The notes under the pieces were generated by a model. The model worked only from the letters and a program-made list of their open reading frames with translations, was not told the DNA's origin and did not search any database. A stretch of 64,000 nucleotides of DNA, from the NCBI GenBank assembly GCA_964405465.1, contig CAYONZ010000011.1:1-64000 (forward strand), in the 5' to 3' direction. The number at the start of each line of letters is the position of its first letter. The first letter of the stretch is position 1. This stretch comes from CAYONZ01 sp964405465. GTDB taxonomy: Bacteria > Bdellovibrionota > Bdellovibrionia > Bdellovibrionales > JAMPXM01. Positions 1-8,447 of this stretch are shown piece after piece. Made by a program: the position numbers and the translations under genes.

Positions 1-308
1 AAATCATTTCTATTGCTTTTGCGTAGTAGTCTAGCCAATTGAGGACACGCCCTAGCCTGTGTTTTTTTGTCAGGCTTTGAAAATTTAGGCTTCAGAAATA
101 AAAAGAGAGAATGCTGGTTAGAAAGTTTCCGGTATTGTCTCCATGTGATTAAAAACAGAGGAGATCAGGTCATTTTTGATGAATTTGCTACAGATGTAAA
201 ATACAATTCGGTAAATTTTTTAATTCGAGTTGAATTGAAATTCATTTAAGTCGTGTCTGATTTTTTATGACTAAAATAGAGCAATATCCTCCTTGTCTCA
301 CTAAAAGT
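1..308. other. Window edge without a convincing gene
   Basis: I see no gene that I can support here. A 60-codon plus-strand frame (67-249) has no clear ribosome binding site, no recognisable domain and a composition like the surrounding AT-rich DNA. On the minus strand the first 90 bases are open and give a protein-like string (NWLDYYAKAIEMI), but no ATG or ribosome binding site is visible and the frame leaves the window. It could be the start of a gene to the left or chance. Confidence 0.4.
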
Positions 309-2432
309 TCAAGGTGTGTTTGGGCCATAAGGATTTGTTTTAATGAGAATTGTTCCTCCTCGATCGTCGATTACGACTCCACCATTTGGGAAGTAATAAG
401 AGATATCAGGAAGCTTGAGAAATGAAGACCATTTGTTGTTTTTGAGAGTTTCTTCTCCAAATCCAATGGCAATCTTTTGGCCCCATGGCCACAGAACGTC
501 ACTTCCATCTGTGATATCCTGTCTTGAGCCATAGCTAAGGCCTTCAAGAAGAAGAGCTCCGCTTAGAATCTTAATCTCGGTGACCCAGTCGTCCTCGAAA
601 TTGGATGTGATTTGAACTTGGAAATTTTTGTTCTGAGTGTCGTTCGAAAATTCACGCGGCATAAATGAAAACTCTTTAATTTTGACGGTTTCTCCATTTT
701 TCTTGATTGCCCACACCTGCCCCTTTGTTTCGACTAATGGTCTCCGAAACTTTATGGTGATATTTTTCTGCGGATGGTGGCTCGTCGGCTTTGTCGTTTC
801 ATCCGGTATCAATAAATCATTCCGAATGAATAGAGGTCTGGTCGCAGAGAGCTTAGGAAGTCCGAGTTTTTCGTAAATCGGATTTTGAAGTGCGATGAGT
901 TTAGGATGTTTTTCATGTATTAAGAGATTGAGATCACTTGATGGGGTCGGCCACACATATGTAACAATCGCTTGGCAGTTTAAGGCGCCGTGAAGAATAT
1001 AAAACCACATGGGCATTTGACTGAAGTAAACGATTGAATCGCATTTTCCATTGGTATCAAATATCTTTTGTACCTGCTCTTTTGAGTAGAAGCTATCGTC
1101 TGGAGCGATCACTGCCTGGTTTGCAATGGATGGATAGGGGATCGGCAGTGCAATGCGAGCCTGGATTGCTCCCACGAAAATAAAAAATAAAATTAGAAAG
1201 GACCAGTTTATCTTTTTGTTACAACAGATTTGCCTGAATTCGAAGGGTTTTTCAGCCGATGCAAAGGATCCTATCGCGTAAACTTGGTAGTAACGTAGGA
1301 CTCTCGAGTATAGGTCTGCAGGATATCCTCTCATTTTATGAAAAACACTGACGATAAGAAAAAACAGAAGGGTGAGGCCAAAAGCAGAACGCGCACGACC
1401 GAGATTTCGTGTTCCCCAAAAGGCTGCAAGTCCGACAAGAACAATTCCAGTAACAGTCGACCCGAAAAAAGTAATAGATAGTGGAAAATTGAAAAGCGAT
1501 GAAGTGAATCGAACGGCATCTTCGACCGATTGCAGAACATGATTGAAATACTGTGCCGATCCGTCAAATTTCCATGAAATTAATTTGAACTGCGGAGACT
1601 TGACAAGAGTAACGAGTGCTATATTGAAGAGGAACAATAAAAACGAGAAATAAACAGGCCACGGTATCTTTCGAAACTTGAGCCACAAGTTTTCTATTTT
1701 CAAAAAGTATATGAAAATGGCGAGTGAAAATATTTTTCCAACAGGATGCATGAAGAGTAGAATGAATATAAAAAAAGGCATAAGCCATGCCGCATTTTTT
1801 CGAAGCGCAACGATGATCGACATGAAAAGGAAAAAAAATCCCGCCGTCAGAATTGATGGGGAGGCTGTAAACCATCCTTGCAGTGCATATGGGCTGATAT
1901 TCAAAAACAAAAGTAGTATGGCGCCCGACGACCATCCGAAAAATGCAAGAGAAAATAAAATAAGGCCGAGCGAAACAACGCCTTCGCCAAACAAAGAGAC
2001 CAGGTGGTAGGAATACTCCCAAGTATTGCCAAAGTTTTTATGTACAAATAAAAACAGAGCCGAGTAAAGCGGAGTATAGATGTCGAATAGACAATGGGCT
2101 TCGCGCCATCTAATATGGTTAAGTTCATCGCCGAAGTACTCTCTGGTGTCGACTTGCTTCATGACATCATTATTAAAAGTGCAGTCTCCTTTTGGGCACT
2201 CTTCGAGTTGCGGAGCTTTTAGGAGCCATGAGTAATGGTCATCAGCAGAAACCAGCTCGCGATTTATCGACAAAGCCCGAAGAGACCAGAAGTACATTTG
2301 AAAAACCAAAGTCAGGGACGTCAGAAGAAAAAGTACCTTCCACCACGTTGAAGTTCGAGGTGAATGGGTTTGCAAAACTTTGGTTTGAGAAGCGCCCTCT
2401 TGTGAAATTTTCTCTGAGTTATCTAGCGGCAT
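309..2432 (-). CDS. Multi-pass membrane protein, GT-C glycosyltransferase-like
   Basis: A 707-residue protein with one membrane segment near residues 30-52, a long extracytoplasmic loop, then a block of about nine hydrophobic segments to about residue 450 and a soluble C-terminal domain of roughly 230 residues. The first loop carries an acidic pair (ADDHYSW, about residues 62-68), the place where GT-C glycosyltransferases keep their catalytic acid, so a lipid-linked sugar transferase or a polysaccharide-modifying membrane enzyme is plausible. No family signature is strong enough to name it. The frame is open 63 codons further upstream, but that part lies inside galE; the ATG at 2432 follows the galE stop by 46 bases and is preferred. 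It is probably the last gene of a galE operon. Function is inference. Confidence 0.6.
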   Translation of the reverse strand: MPLDNSEKISQEGASQTKVLQTHSPRTSTWWKVLFLLTSLTLVFQMYFWSLRALSINRELVSADDHYSWLLKAPQLEECPKGDCTFNNDVMKQVDTREYFGDELNHIRWREAHCLFDIYTPLYSALFLFVHKNFGNTWEYSYHLVSLFGEGVVSLGLILFSLAFFGWSSGAILLLFLNISPYALQGWFTASPSILTAGFFFLFMSIIVALRKNAAWLMPFFIFILLFMHPVGKIFSLAIFIYFLKIENLWLKFRKIPWPVYFSFLLFLFNIALVTLVKSPQFKLISWKFDGSAQYFNHVLQSVEDAVRFTSSLFNFPLSITFFGSTVTGIVLVGLAAFWGTRNLGRARSAFGLTLLFFLIVSVFHKMRGYPADLYSRVLRYYQVYAIGSFASAEKPFEFRQICCNKKINWSFLILFFIFVGAIQARIALPIPYPSIANQAVIAPDDSFYSKEQVQKIFDTNGKCDSIVYFSQMPMWFYILHGALNCQAIVTYVWPTPSSDLNLLIHEKHPKLIALQNPIYEKLGLPKLSATRPLFIRNDLLIPDETTKPTSHHPQKNITIKFRRPLVETKGQVWAIKKNGETVKIKEFSFMPREFSNDTQNKNFQVQITSNFEDDWVTEIKILSGALLLEGLSYGSRQDITDGSDVLWPWGQKIAIGFGEETLKNNKWSSFLKLPDISYYFPNGGVVIDDRGGTILIKTNPYGPNTP

Positions 2433-2478
2433 CGATATCTTCTTTCGTGGAGATTGGTAGTAGAGCTTGTTTCCCGGT

Positions 2479-3498
2479 TTAAAGGGGCTGATACGGTAAT
2501 TGATTGTTGGCTTTAAAATCATCAGACTGAACTTTGTTGAGCCATTGCCAACTGGTCTCGATGATTTTGTCGAGATCTTGAAACTTGGGCTTCCAGTCCA
2601 ATAATTTTTTTGCCTTATCAAAAGACGCCACGAGTACGGGAGGATCCTCTGGGCGATGCGGTCGGAGCTCAGTTCGGATTTTACTCTTGGTCACGCGCTC
2701 GACACTTTCAATGACTTCTTTCACAGTGTAGCCCAGACCGGTGCCGATATTGATGTAATCAAATTTTGTTTGCCCAGAGGTAAGCAAATCTAAAGCTTTA
2801 AGATGAGCACCAGACAAGTCATGTACATGAACAAAATCGCGAATGCAGGTGCCGTCGCGAGTGGGTAGACTGTGCCCGTAAATATCGAGATGTGATTTTA
2901 ATCCCTTGGCTACCAAAAGTGCGTTTGGAATCAAGTGAGTCTCAGGCTCATGCCATTCGCCAATTTCTAAATCTGGGTCCGCACCAGCGACATTGAAATA
3001 GCGAAGCATAATGACTTCGAGATCATCGCTGGCGTGAAGGTCACTTAGAATATTTTCGACAAATAGCTTTGAGTGTCCATAAGGATTCACCGGAGATTGG
3101 GGATGATTCTCGTCGATAGGTAAATATGCCGGGTTCCCATAGGTTGCACAGGTGCTCGAAAAAACTATTTTCTTTACGCCAGATTCAAGCATAGCACGCA
3201 ACAAACTCAAGCTGCCATTGACGTTGTTTTGATAGTAGTGTTCAGGTTTATGCACAGATTCAGAAACATAGGCAAAGGCCGCCATGTGAATAACGGCTTC
3301 GATTTTAAAATCCTGTAATGTTTGTTTTAGTTTTTGTGAATCTAAAAGATCACCCTCAACCAACGGACCAAATCGGACCAACCATCGATGCCCGCGGCTG
3401 AGGTTGTCGTATGTCACAGGGGTATCCCCACGTGAGTGAAGCCATTTGCAAACATGGCTACCGATATAGCCAGCTCCTCCTGTGACCAAGACATTCAT
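2479..3498 (-). CDS. galE: UDP-glucose 4-epimerase
   Basis: This short-chain dehydrogenase/reductase of 339 residues interconverts UDP-glucose and UDP-galactose (or the N-acetyl forms) in the cytoplasm and so supplies galactose-type donors to the glycan locus. The NAD-binding motif TGGAGYIG is at residues 5-13. The active-site Ser/Thr sits in FSSTCATYG (about 113-121) and the catalytic YxxxK pair is Y140 and K144 in NPYGHSK. Length is normal for GalE. It starts at ATG 3498, 16 bases downstream of the PhyH-like gene, and is followed by the GT-C-like membrane protein on the same strand. The fold and reaction class are secure; whether it prefers Glc/Gal or GlcNAc/GalNAc cannot be read here. Confidence 0.93.
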   Translation of the reverse strand: MNVLVTGGAGYIGSHVCKWLHSRGDTPVTYDNLSRGHRWLVRFGPLVEGDLLDSQKLKQTLQDFKIEAVIHMAAFAYVSESVHKPEHYYQNNVNGSLSLLRAMLESGVKKIVFSSTCATYGNPAYLPIDENHPQSPVNPYGHSKLFVENILSDLHASDDLEVIMLRYFNVAGADPDLEIGEWHEPETHLIPNALLVAKGLKSHLDIYGHSLPTRDGTCIRDFVHVHDLSGAHLKALDLLTSGQTKFDYINIGTGLGYTVKEVIESVERVTKSKIRTELRPHRPEDPPVLVASFDKAKKLLDWKPKFQDLDKIIETSWQWLNKVQSDDFKANNQLPYQPL

Positions 3499-3514
3499 CG
3501 AAAAGCTCCTACAA

Positions 3515-4444
3515 TTAACTATTTGTTAGAGCTTGTAATTGTAGTGGGCTTAAGTTGGCTGTGGCAATGCGAATCTTTTCTCTTCCGCCCCAAGGGTAAT
3601 TTGAGGGGATGCCTGTGAAGAGCGCTGTATAGAGCAGACGCTGGTGGCCAGGGGTCAGGCGGCTCCCCATATGGTAGCACTTCGTAGTGTCGACCATAAA
3701 GCAGCTCAACTTAGGGCGGATCATTTGTACGCGTCTCTCTGCTGGCACTGAAGCGAAAATCTCTGCGTCCTGAAGATGGCGCATAATAAAGCTGTTTTTC
3801 ACTTTAGCTGAATCCTCTTTATTGAAGAAGGTGAATGGGCCGCTGCCAATTTCGTTTACGTCAGTCAAGTAAACAAACATCTTGAGCATTTTGGTGTCGT
3901 CCTGGTCGAAGTGCCAAAGCTGTGATGAGCGCAGCGGACCTGGAGATGGAACAGAAAGCGTGAGTAAAACATAGTCCAAAAATGCAGCTTGCCTCAGGTA
4001 ACCACAGGCTATTTTCAGAACATTTTCTTGCAATGCATATTTCACCATCGGATTTTCCGAATCGAGTACCTTGTCTCCAATATCTTCGTCAGATAGTCGA
4101 ATCCAGAAATCTTTATTTTTATTTAGTTCGCGCTCGCGTGCCGCCTCGGCATTGGCGAGTTTTGGTAGGCAATGCGCCTCAAGCTCTGCGAGCTTTTCTG
4201 GGCTCACAAGTTTCGTGAGATCCGTGTAGCCTTGGGTCTCCATCTCCTGAACCGCAATTTGTTCGGCATTTGTTAAAGACAGAGAATCGTAATAAGATTT
4301 TCTCTTGGCGAATCGACTGTACTTGGCTGTGGTCGCCACAAACTTGGTGACATGTCGAAGTGGGCTTTTATTGATCGCCGAAATAATTCGGAGACCGGTG
4401 TTTGGCTTTTGAAATACTTGAATGGCTTTAATTAGTGTGTTCAT
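3515..4444 (-). CDS. Phytanoyl-CoA dioxygenase (PhyH)-like Fe(II)/2-oxoglutarate oxygenase
   Basis: A 309-residue cytoplasmic protein with the facial triad of PhyH-type oxygenases: HFD (H178, D180) in SQLWHFDQDD and H258 in CYHMGSR, followed by an Arg (about R269 in HQRLLYTAL) suited to 2-oxoglutarate binding. Members hydroxylate small molecules, lipids or sugars; the substrate here is unknown. It lies directly upstream of galE in a polysaccharide locus, so tailoring of a sugar or lipid precursor is a reasonable guess. The frame stays open to a TTG at 4480, but ATG 4444 gives the more natural N-terminus. Neither start has a strong ribosome binding site, so the start is uncertain. Confidence 0.72.
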   Translation of the reverse strand: MNTLIKAIQVFQKPNTGLRIISAINKSPLRHVTKFVATTAKYSRFAKRKSYYDSLSLTNAEQIAVQEMETQGYTDLTKLVSPEKLAELEAHCLPKLANAEAARERELNKNKDFWIRLSDEDIGDKVLDSENPMVKYALQENVLKIACGYLRQAAFLDYVLLTLSVPSPGPLRSSQLWHFDQDDTKMLKMFVYLTDVNEIGSGPFTFFNKEDSAKVKNSFIMRHLQDAEIFASVPAERRVQMIRPKLSCFMVDTTKCYHMGSRLTPGHQRLLYTALFTGIPSNYPWGGREKIRIATANLSPLQLQALTNS

Positions 4445-4536
4445 GCATTTGACATAAACGCCGATTTTGTTAAAGTTCAAGAAATGACAAAGTGAATCGC
4501 TGGTTTTTCAAGATTGAATTGAACTTCAAATTTGAT

Positions 4537-4567
4537 TTGAAATAGCGGGTATTGCAGGGACTATACT
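4537..4567 (+). promoter_or_regulatory. Possible sigma-70-type promoter
   Basis: A TTGAAA hexamer at 4537-4542 and TATACT at 4562-4567 are separated by 19 bases, slightly longer than ideal. They lie in the divergent spacer and point toward the Wzy-like gene, about 175 bases upstream of its start. Assigned by eye only. Confidence 0.35.
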
Positions 4568-4669
4568 CGCAATGTGCACTTAAACAAGAATGATTGAGTT
4601 TGTAGCGAGGACAATGCCCAAGAACTTTTGGAAGGTCTTTCGTAAAAAGTTAAGGGATATTTTTCTGTG

Positions 4670-4689
4670 GTTCTTATGTTCATAAGAAC
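4670..4689. repeat. Perfect 9-bp inverted repeat upstream of the Wzy-like gene
   Basis: Arms GTTCTTATG and CATAAGAAC are exact reverse complements with a 2-base centre, 53 bases upstream of the start at 4743. With so short a centre it reads more like a dimeric-protein binding site than a hairpin. No regulator can be assigned. Confidence 0.5.
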
Positions 4690-4742
4690 TAAAAGCCAGA
4701 AGGATAGCATGAAGTCATTTTGCATATTGTTTTGTTAAGAAA

Positions 4743-6149
4743 ATGTCGAGCAGAGGAGAGAAGTTGATTCAGGCCAGCGCAACGTCGTCAAATTTCGATT
4801 CGTCAGTCAAGAGGCCCGCCTTGCCAAATAGCTCGCCAAATAACTTGCAAAATAACTTGCAAAATAGCATGGCAGATACGGTGGATGATACCCGTGCCAA
4901 AGAACTTTTGCTGAGCAGGGTGATTGAATTGCTTTTGCTGTTTGTTCTTTGTGGGAAGTTTTATTACCTTTTCGGATTTACTGGTCATTTGAAGCCGGTT
5001 GCGCCTCAAGCGGTGATCGCACTTAAAGATTTGGTGCTTGTCGCATTGGGGGCTGTTGCCCTGTATTTTGGGCGTAGCCAGCTCTTTGCAAAAGAGTTTA
5101 TTAGGTTTTGGCTCGGTTTTGGTTTGCTCACGCTGGTATCCTTGATTCATCTCAGTTTTGCGAAGAGCTTGCATGAGACACTCTGGCACTATTGGCGCAA
5201 TGTACTTTTGATCCTTATATTTTTCCCTCCCGTAGTTTTGTGGATGCGTCGGCAACAACTGCAGTTGAGCCGACTCATGTCTTGGTGTTTGGCACTGCAA
5301 TTGTTGGGGGTCGCGGTTCAATACTTTTTAAGACGTGAAACGATGCTTGATGGTCAGCGTCCACTTGGGTTTGTGGGCGATCCAATCATTTTGTCGGCGA
5401 CTTGTTTTGCATGTTTGCCCTATCTTCTGCAATTGAGTCGTGCCTGGTGGGTTTATCTGGTGGTATTTCTATCGGGAGTCACCATCAACATGGCCGCTTC
5501 GGTCACGTCGTTTTTTTCATTCGGCGTTGCGGGAATTGTTCTGACCTATTTTATTTTGCAATTGCCATTCAGGCAGGTCTTTCAGTTAAAGAACCTCTTA
5601 GCTATTATTGTGTTTCTCGCTGGGTTCGCGGTCCCTTTTCAAGGTGTCGAAGATGGGCTTGCTGCCAGGGTATGGTCGGTTGTTCGTGTTCAGGCGGATA
5701 AATATTTTCATGTTGGTCTTGGAAGTGGGCCAATTAAAAATGTCGAGGCCATGATGCAGGGGCGAGTGGCAAGTAATCAACGAACTTTTGATCAGTGTTC
5801 GATTTCTGCTGATTCTGTAGAACCTTATTTGCGATGTTTTTTTGGCAATTATACTTCACCTGGGTACGTGCGGGTCGATTCAAATCTTTCAAGTATGATG
5901 AACAATTGGGGAGTTTTGGGTTTGGCGATATTTTACGGATGTTCGTTTTGGGTTTTGCTGATGGCGTTTCGTATGTTTATGGCAGACAAGAGTCAGATTG
6001 AACTTCTTGTTCATGCCTATTGCATTGTACAAATTTTGATTCTTGGATTTTTTAATTCAATTATCTATAAGTTTCCGTTGAATCTCATTATGGTTTTTAG
6101 TGGAGCCGCGATCTTTCTTGCCTATAAGCGAAAGGCCAACTGGCTATAG
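4743..6149 (+). CDS. O-antigen polymerase/ligase-like membrane protein (Wzy/WaaL type)
   Basis: A 468-residue protein with a hydrophilic N-terminal tail of about 55 residues, then about ten to twelve membrane helices and a large extracytoplasmic loop between roughly residues 310 and 380. That topology is typical of Wzy polymerases and WaaL-type ligases, which act on undecaprenyl-linked glycan at the periplasmic face; sequence signatures are too weak to choose between them. The N-terminal tail contains a short asparagine/glutamine repeat (NNLQNNLQN) coded by a duplicated 15-base unit. An alternative start is Met43 (4869). It sits alone on the plus strand between minus-strand genes and is convergent with the NeuA-like gene. 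It is the only Wzy/WaaL-like protein in the locus. Confidence 0.68.
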   Translation: MSSRGEKLIQASATSSNFDSSVKRPALPNSSPNNLQNNLQNSMADTVDDTRAKELLLSRVIELLLLFVLCGKFYYLFGFTGHLKPVAPQAVIALKDLVLVALGAVALYFGRSQLFAKEFIRFWLGFGLLTLVSLIHLSFAKSLHETLWHYWRNVLLILIFFPPVVLWMRRQQLQLSRLMSWCLALQLLGVAVQYFLRRETMLDGQRPLGFVGDPIILSATCFACLPYLLQLSRAWWVYLVVFLSGVTINMAASVTSFFSFGVAGIVLTYFILQLPFRQVFQLKNLLAIIVFLAGFAVPFQGVEDGLAARVWSVVRVQADKYFHVGLGSGPIKNVEAMMQGRVASNQRTFDQCSISADSVEPYLRCFFGNYTSPGYVRVDSNLSSMMNNWGVLGLAIFYGCSFWVLLMAFRMFMADKSQIELLVHAYCIVQILILGFFNSIIYKFPLNLIMVFSGAAIFLAYKRKANWL

Positions 6150-6198
6150 GAGGCGCAAGGCTGAGGCCATTTGCAAGGTGACGCCAGCTTCCGGATAT

Positions 6199-7356
6199 TT
6201 AAAGTTGAGAACTCATGAGTTTCTCAACCCATTCGCGAACGGCGCCTTGGCCTCCAGGTTTACTCATGATTTGAATTCCAGGAATGGCCTTGATGCAATC
6301 GAGTGCATCTGCGGGACAGGCTTTGTGGCCGACAGCCATCAGAAGTTCGAGATCATTAACATCGTCACCAATATGTGAACACTCCTCGAGGGAAATGCCC
6401 CATTCTTGGCAAAGTCTTTGTGCGATTTCGAGTTTGTTTTTCGCGCCTTGAACAATAAAATCTAGACCTAACTTTTTAGCGCGGCGTGAATTGAGCTCCC
6501 TGTCTTCAGAGGTAATGAAGCCGATCTTTACTCCGCGTGCTTGGATTAGCTTGAGGCCCATTCCATCGCGAGTGTGAAATTTCTTAAGTTCATCGCCTTG
6601 CTCAGAATAGTACATTCCGGCGTCAGTTAGAACCCCATCAATATCTGAGATAAATGCGCGCACGGGTTTGTTTGTCTTGAGCTCATGCCCACGATGCTTT
6701 TTTAGGAGTTCTGCACAGATAGTCCAATCATCAGGCTCATCGATTTCGAAGCCACTGTGCTCGGGCATTTCGTAAGTGACAATCTTGCCGCCTAAGCGGT
6801 TCTTGTGCTTCAGGACACCATGAACAGACTGAATGTAGAAGGCACCATTTTCCATGAGAAGGCCGTCATAGTCTTGGCGTCTCGGTCGAGATGTCGGATT
6901 GTAATTTAAAGGCTCATTTTCGAGTGACCAAAAAAAACGCTTCGTACGAACCACGGTCAAAAGTGAATCGGCCTTGCTGCTACTCAAGAGAGCGAAAGCC
7001 TGATCAAAATCGTTGGCGGTAGTGAAGGGGTTGGTTGCTTGCACCAAAATAAAATGGTCATCGCCCATTAGGGGTTGATGAGTTAGGAACTCGAGCATCA
7101 CACTTTCGGTTGATGCCGTGTTGGTCGCGTTCTCAGTTTGTCTTCGATAAACTCGCGTTTTTGTGAACCCGAATGATAATGCCATTTGCTCAATCTGATC
7201 AGAATCAGTGGCCACCACCACTTCGTCGATAGAGGTGGCATCTTCTAGAGATCGAAGCGTCCACCAAAGCAGAGGTCGACCTGCAATTTCTTTGATATTT
7301 TTGAGCGGGATCGACTGACTTCCACCTCGGACCGGAACAAATGCCAAACGTGCCAT
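6199..7356 (-). CDS. neuA: CMP-nonulosonate synthetase fused to a KdsC-type HAD phosphatase
   Basis: Two domains are visible in 385 residues. Residues 1-225 form a NeuA-type cytidylyltransferase with the nucleotide-binding loop around residues 7-25 (VPVRGGSQSIPLKN) and the QATNPF motif near 106-111; it activates a nonulosonic acid with CTP. Residues 232-385 are a HAD phosphatase of the KdsC/8-phosphatase type: DID near 238-240 (DIDGVLTD), TSED near 282-285, K308 and GDDVND at 330-335. The same arrangement is known in CMAS proteins. The phosphatase half could remove phosphate from a nonulosonate 9-phosphate or possibly from Kdo-8-P, as kdsA is in this locus and no separate kdsC is seen. The ATG is one base after the neuB stop, so the pair is translationally coupled. 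Confidence 0.85.
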   Translation of the reverse strand: MARLAFVPVRGGSQSIPLKNIKEIAGRPLLWWTLRSLEDATSIDEVVVATDSDQIEQMALSFGFTKTRVYRRQTENATNTASTESVMLEFLTHQPLMGDDHFILVQATNPFTTANDFDQAFALLSSSKADSLLTVVRTKRFFWSLENEPLNYNPTSRPRRQDYDGLLMENGAFYIQSVHGVLKHKNRLGGKIVTYEMPEHSGFEIDEPDDWTICAELLKKHRGHELKTNKPVRAFISDIDGVLTDAGMYYSEQGDELKKFHTRDGMGLKLIQARGVKIGFITSEDRELNSRRAKKLGLDFIVQGAKNKLEIAQRLCQEWGISLEECSHIGDDVNDLELLMAVGHKACPADALDCIKAIPGIQIMSKPGGQGAVREWVEKLMSSQL

Positions 7357-7357
7357 T

Positions 7358-8260
7358 TTATCTTTCTCGATATTTTAATTTTTCGCGCTGAACGGACTCG
7401 ATTGGTAGAATTTCTTCGGCCTTGTAGTGAAGGGCTTTATGGGTCGCATGAAGATCACGCACAAGTTTCTGAAGACCAGATGGCTCAAGGGAAGCGGCGT
7501 GGTCGGTCCCTTTCCACGTACGATCTCTGGTAAAGTGCCTTTCAATCCAATGCGCGCCAAGTGTAAAGGCCGCGATATCGATGGCAATACCTAGATGGTG
7601 ACCAGAAAAAGCGATCGAGTTCACTCTTGACTCGTATTTTTCGCGAAGTTTTACGATTTCGAGTAAACACACATCTTCGAAGGGTACCGGGTAGCCCGAA
7701 GTACAAGAGTAGATGACCAAGCGATCTTTAGCCTGTTTTTTTTCTTCAAAAAACTGTACGATTTTTTCTGCTTCGTCGGTCGTCGTCATGCCGGTTGAAA
7801 TGTGAACCTCGCCTTTGTATCCATCGCGCAAGATTTCAAGAAGACCGTAGTGATTATTGCATGCAGATGGAACTTTCAAAAACTCAGGTTCAAGCTGAAT
7901 CAGTTCTTTTGCCGAGGTCGTATCCCAAACGCTGGTTGAATAAGTAATGCCAATCGATTCGCAATACTTTTTAAGCTCAGCATGTTGATCTAAATTGAAT
8001 TCCAAGAATTCTCGGTGTTCACCATAGGTCTTTCCGTAGGCATTCGCTGGGTTCGGGTGAGGGGCATTGTACTGTTCTTCTGTCAAAAGCTCTTTCGCAT
8101 GACGTTTTTGAAATTTAGCAGCATAGGCTCCGCAATCTTTCGAAAGCTTGATGAGCTCCTTGGCTGTGTTGAAATCACCTTTGTGATTGCAACCAATCTC
8201 CGAAACAACTTTAGGCTCCTGGTATCTCTGAATTCGAAGAACGCTATCTTTTTGTGCCAT
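7358..8260 (-). CDS. neuB: N-acetylneuraminate synthase-type nonulosonate synthase (NeuB family), no SAF domain
   Basis: This 300-residue enzyme matches the TIM-barrel part of NeuB: EIGCNHKGD (about 21-29), the KFQKR segment, the VPSACNNH and STGMTT segments, YCTSGYP-like YSCTSGYP and the C-terminal HFTRDRTWKGTDHAASLEP. NeuB enzymes condense PEP with an N-acyl-mannosamine-type sugar or its 6-phosphate. Usual length is about 340-350 residues, because a SAF (antifreeze-like) domain follows the barrel. Here the stop comes right after the linker that would precede it. Barrel residues are intact. A good ribosome binding site (AGGAG, 7 bases from ATG 8260) supports the start. It is upstream of and coupled to neuA. 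Confidence 0.86.
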   Translation of the reverse strand: MAQKDSVLRIQRYQEPKVVSEIGCNHKGDFNTAKELIKLSKDCGAYAAKFQKRHAKELLTEEQYNAPHPNPANAYGKTYGEHREFLEFNLDQHAELKKYCESIGITYSTSVWDTTSAKELIQLEPEFLKVPSACNNHYGLLEILRDGYKGEVHISTGMTTTDEAEKIVQFFEEKKQAKDRLVIYSCTSGYPVPFEDVCLLEIVKLREKYESRVNSIAFSGHHLGIAIDIAAFTLGAHWIERHFTRDRTWKGTDHAASLEPSGLQKLVRDLHATHKALHYKAEEILPIESVQREKLKYRER

Positions 8261-8447
8261 TGCTTTACTCCTATCCGATTTACTTATCCAATCAAGGGGT
8301 CCACATTTGCTCTGACTGTTGGTCTGAGAGCCAATAGGGACGCCGATTGAGGACTATCAGAGTGGCAGCAAGGTCAGGGCAATGTCAACATGAGAGATGA
8401 TGCTCAGGTGCGATTGTTTTTGCCAAGGTGACCGAGTTTGTGAATTG

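Noticed and set aside
1..90. Open minus-strand stretch that could be the N-terminus of a gene to the left
   Set aside because: No start codon or ribosome binding site visible and the frame leaves the window; cannot be judged from here.
67..249. 60-codon plus-strand frame at the window start
   Set aside because: No ribosome binding site, no domain and no codon pattern different from the surrounding spacer.
1678..2010. Plus-strand frame of 110 codons inside the GT-C-like gene
   Set aside because: Shadow of the real minus-strand gene.
6204..6229. Palindrome with GTTGAGAA/TTTCTCAAC arms as a terminator for the Wzy-like gene
   Set aside because: It is inside the coding end of the NeuA fusion and lacks a T-run; could act as one but coding use explains it.
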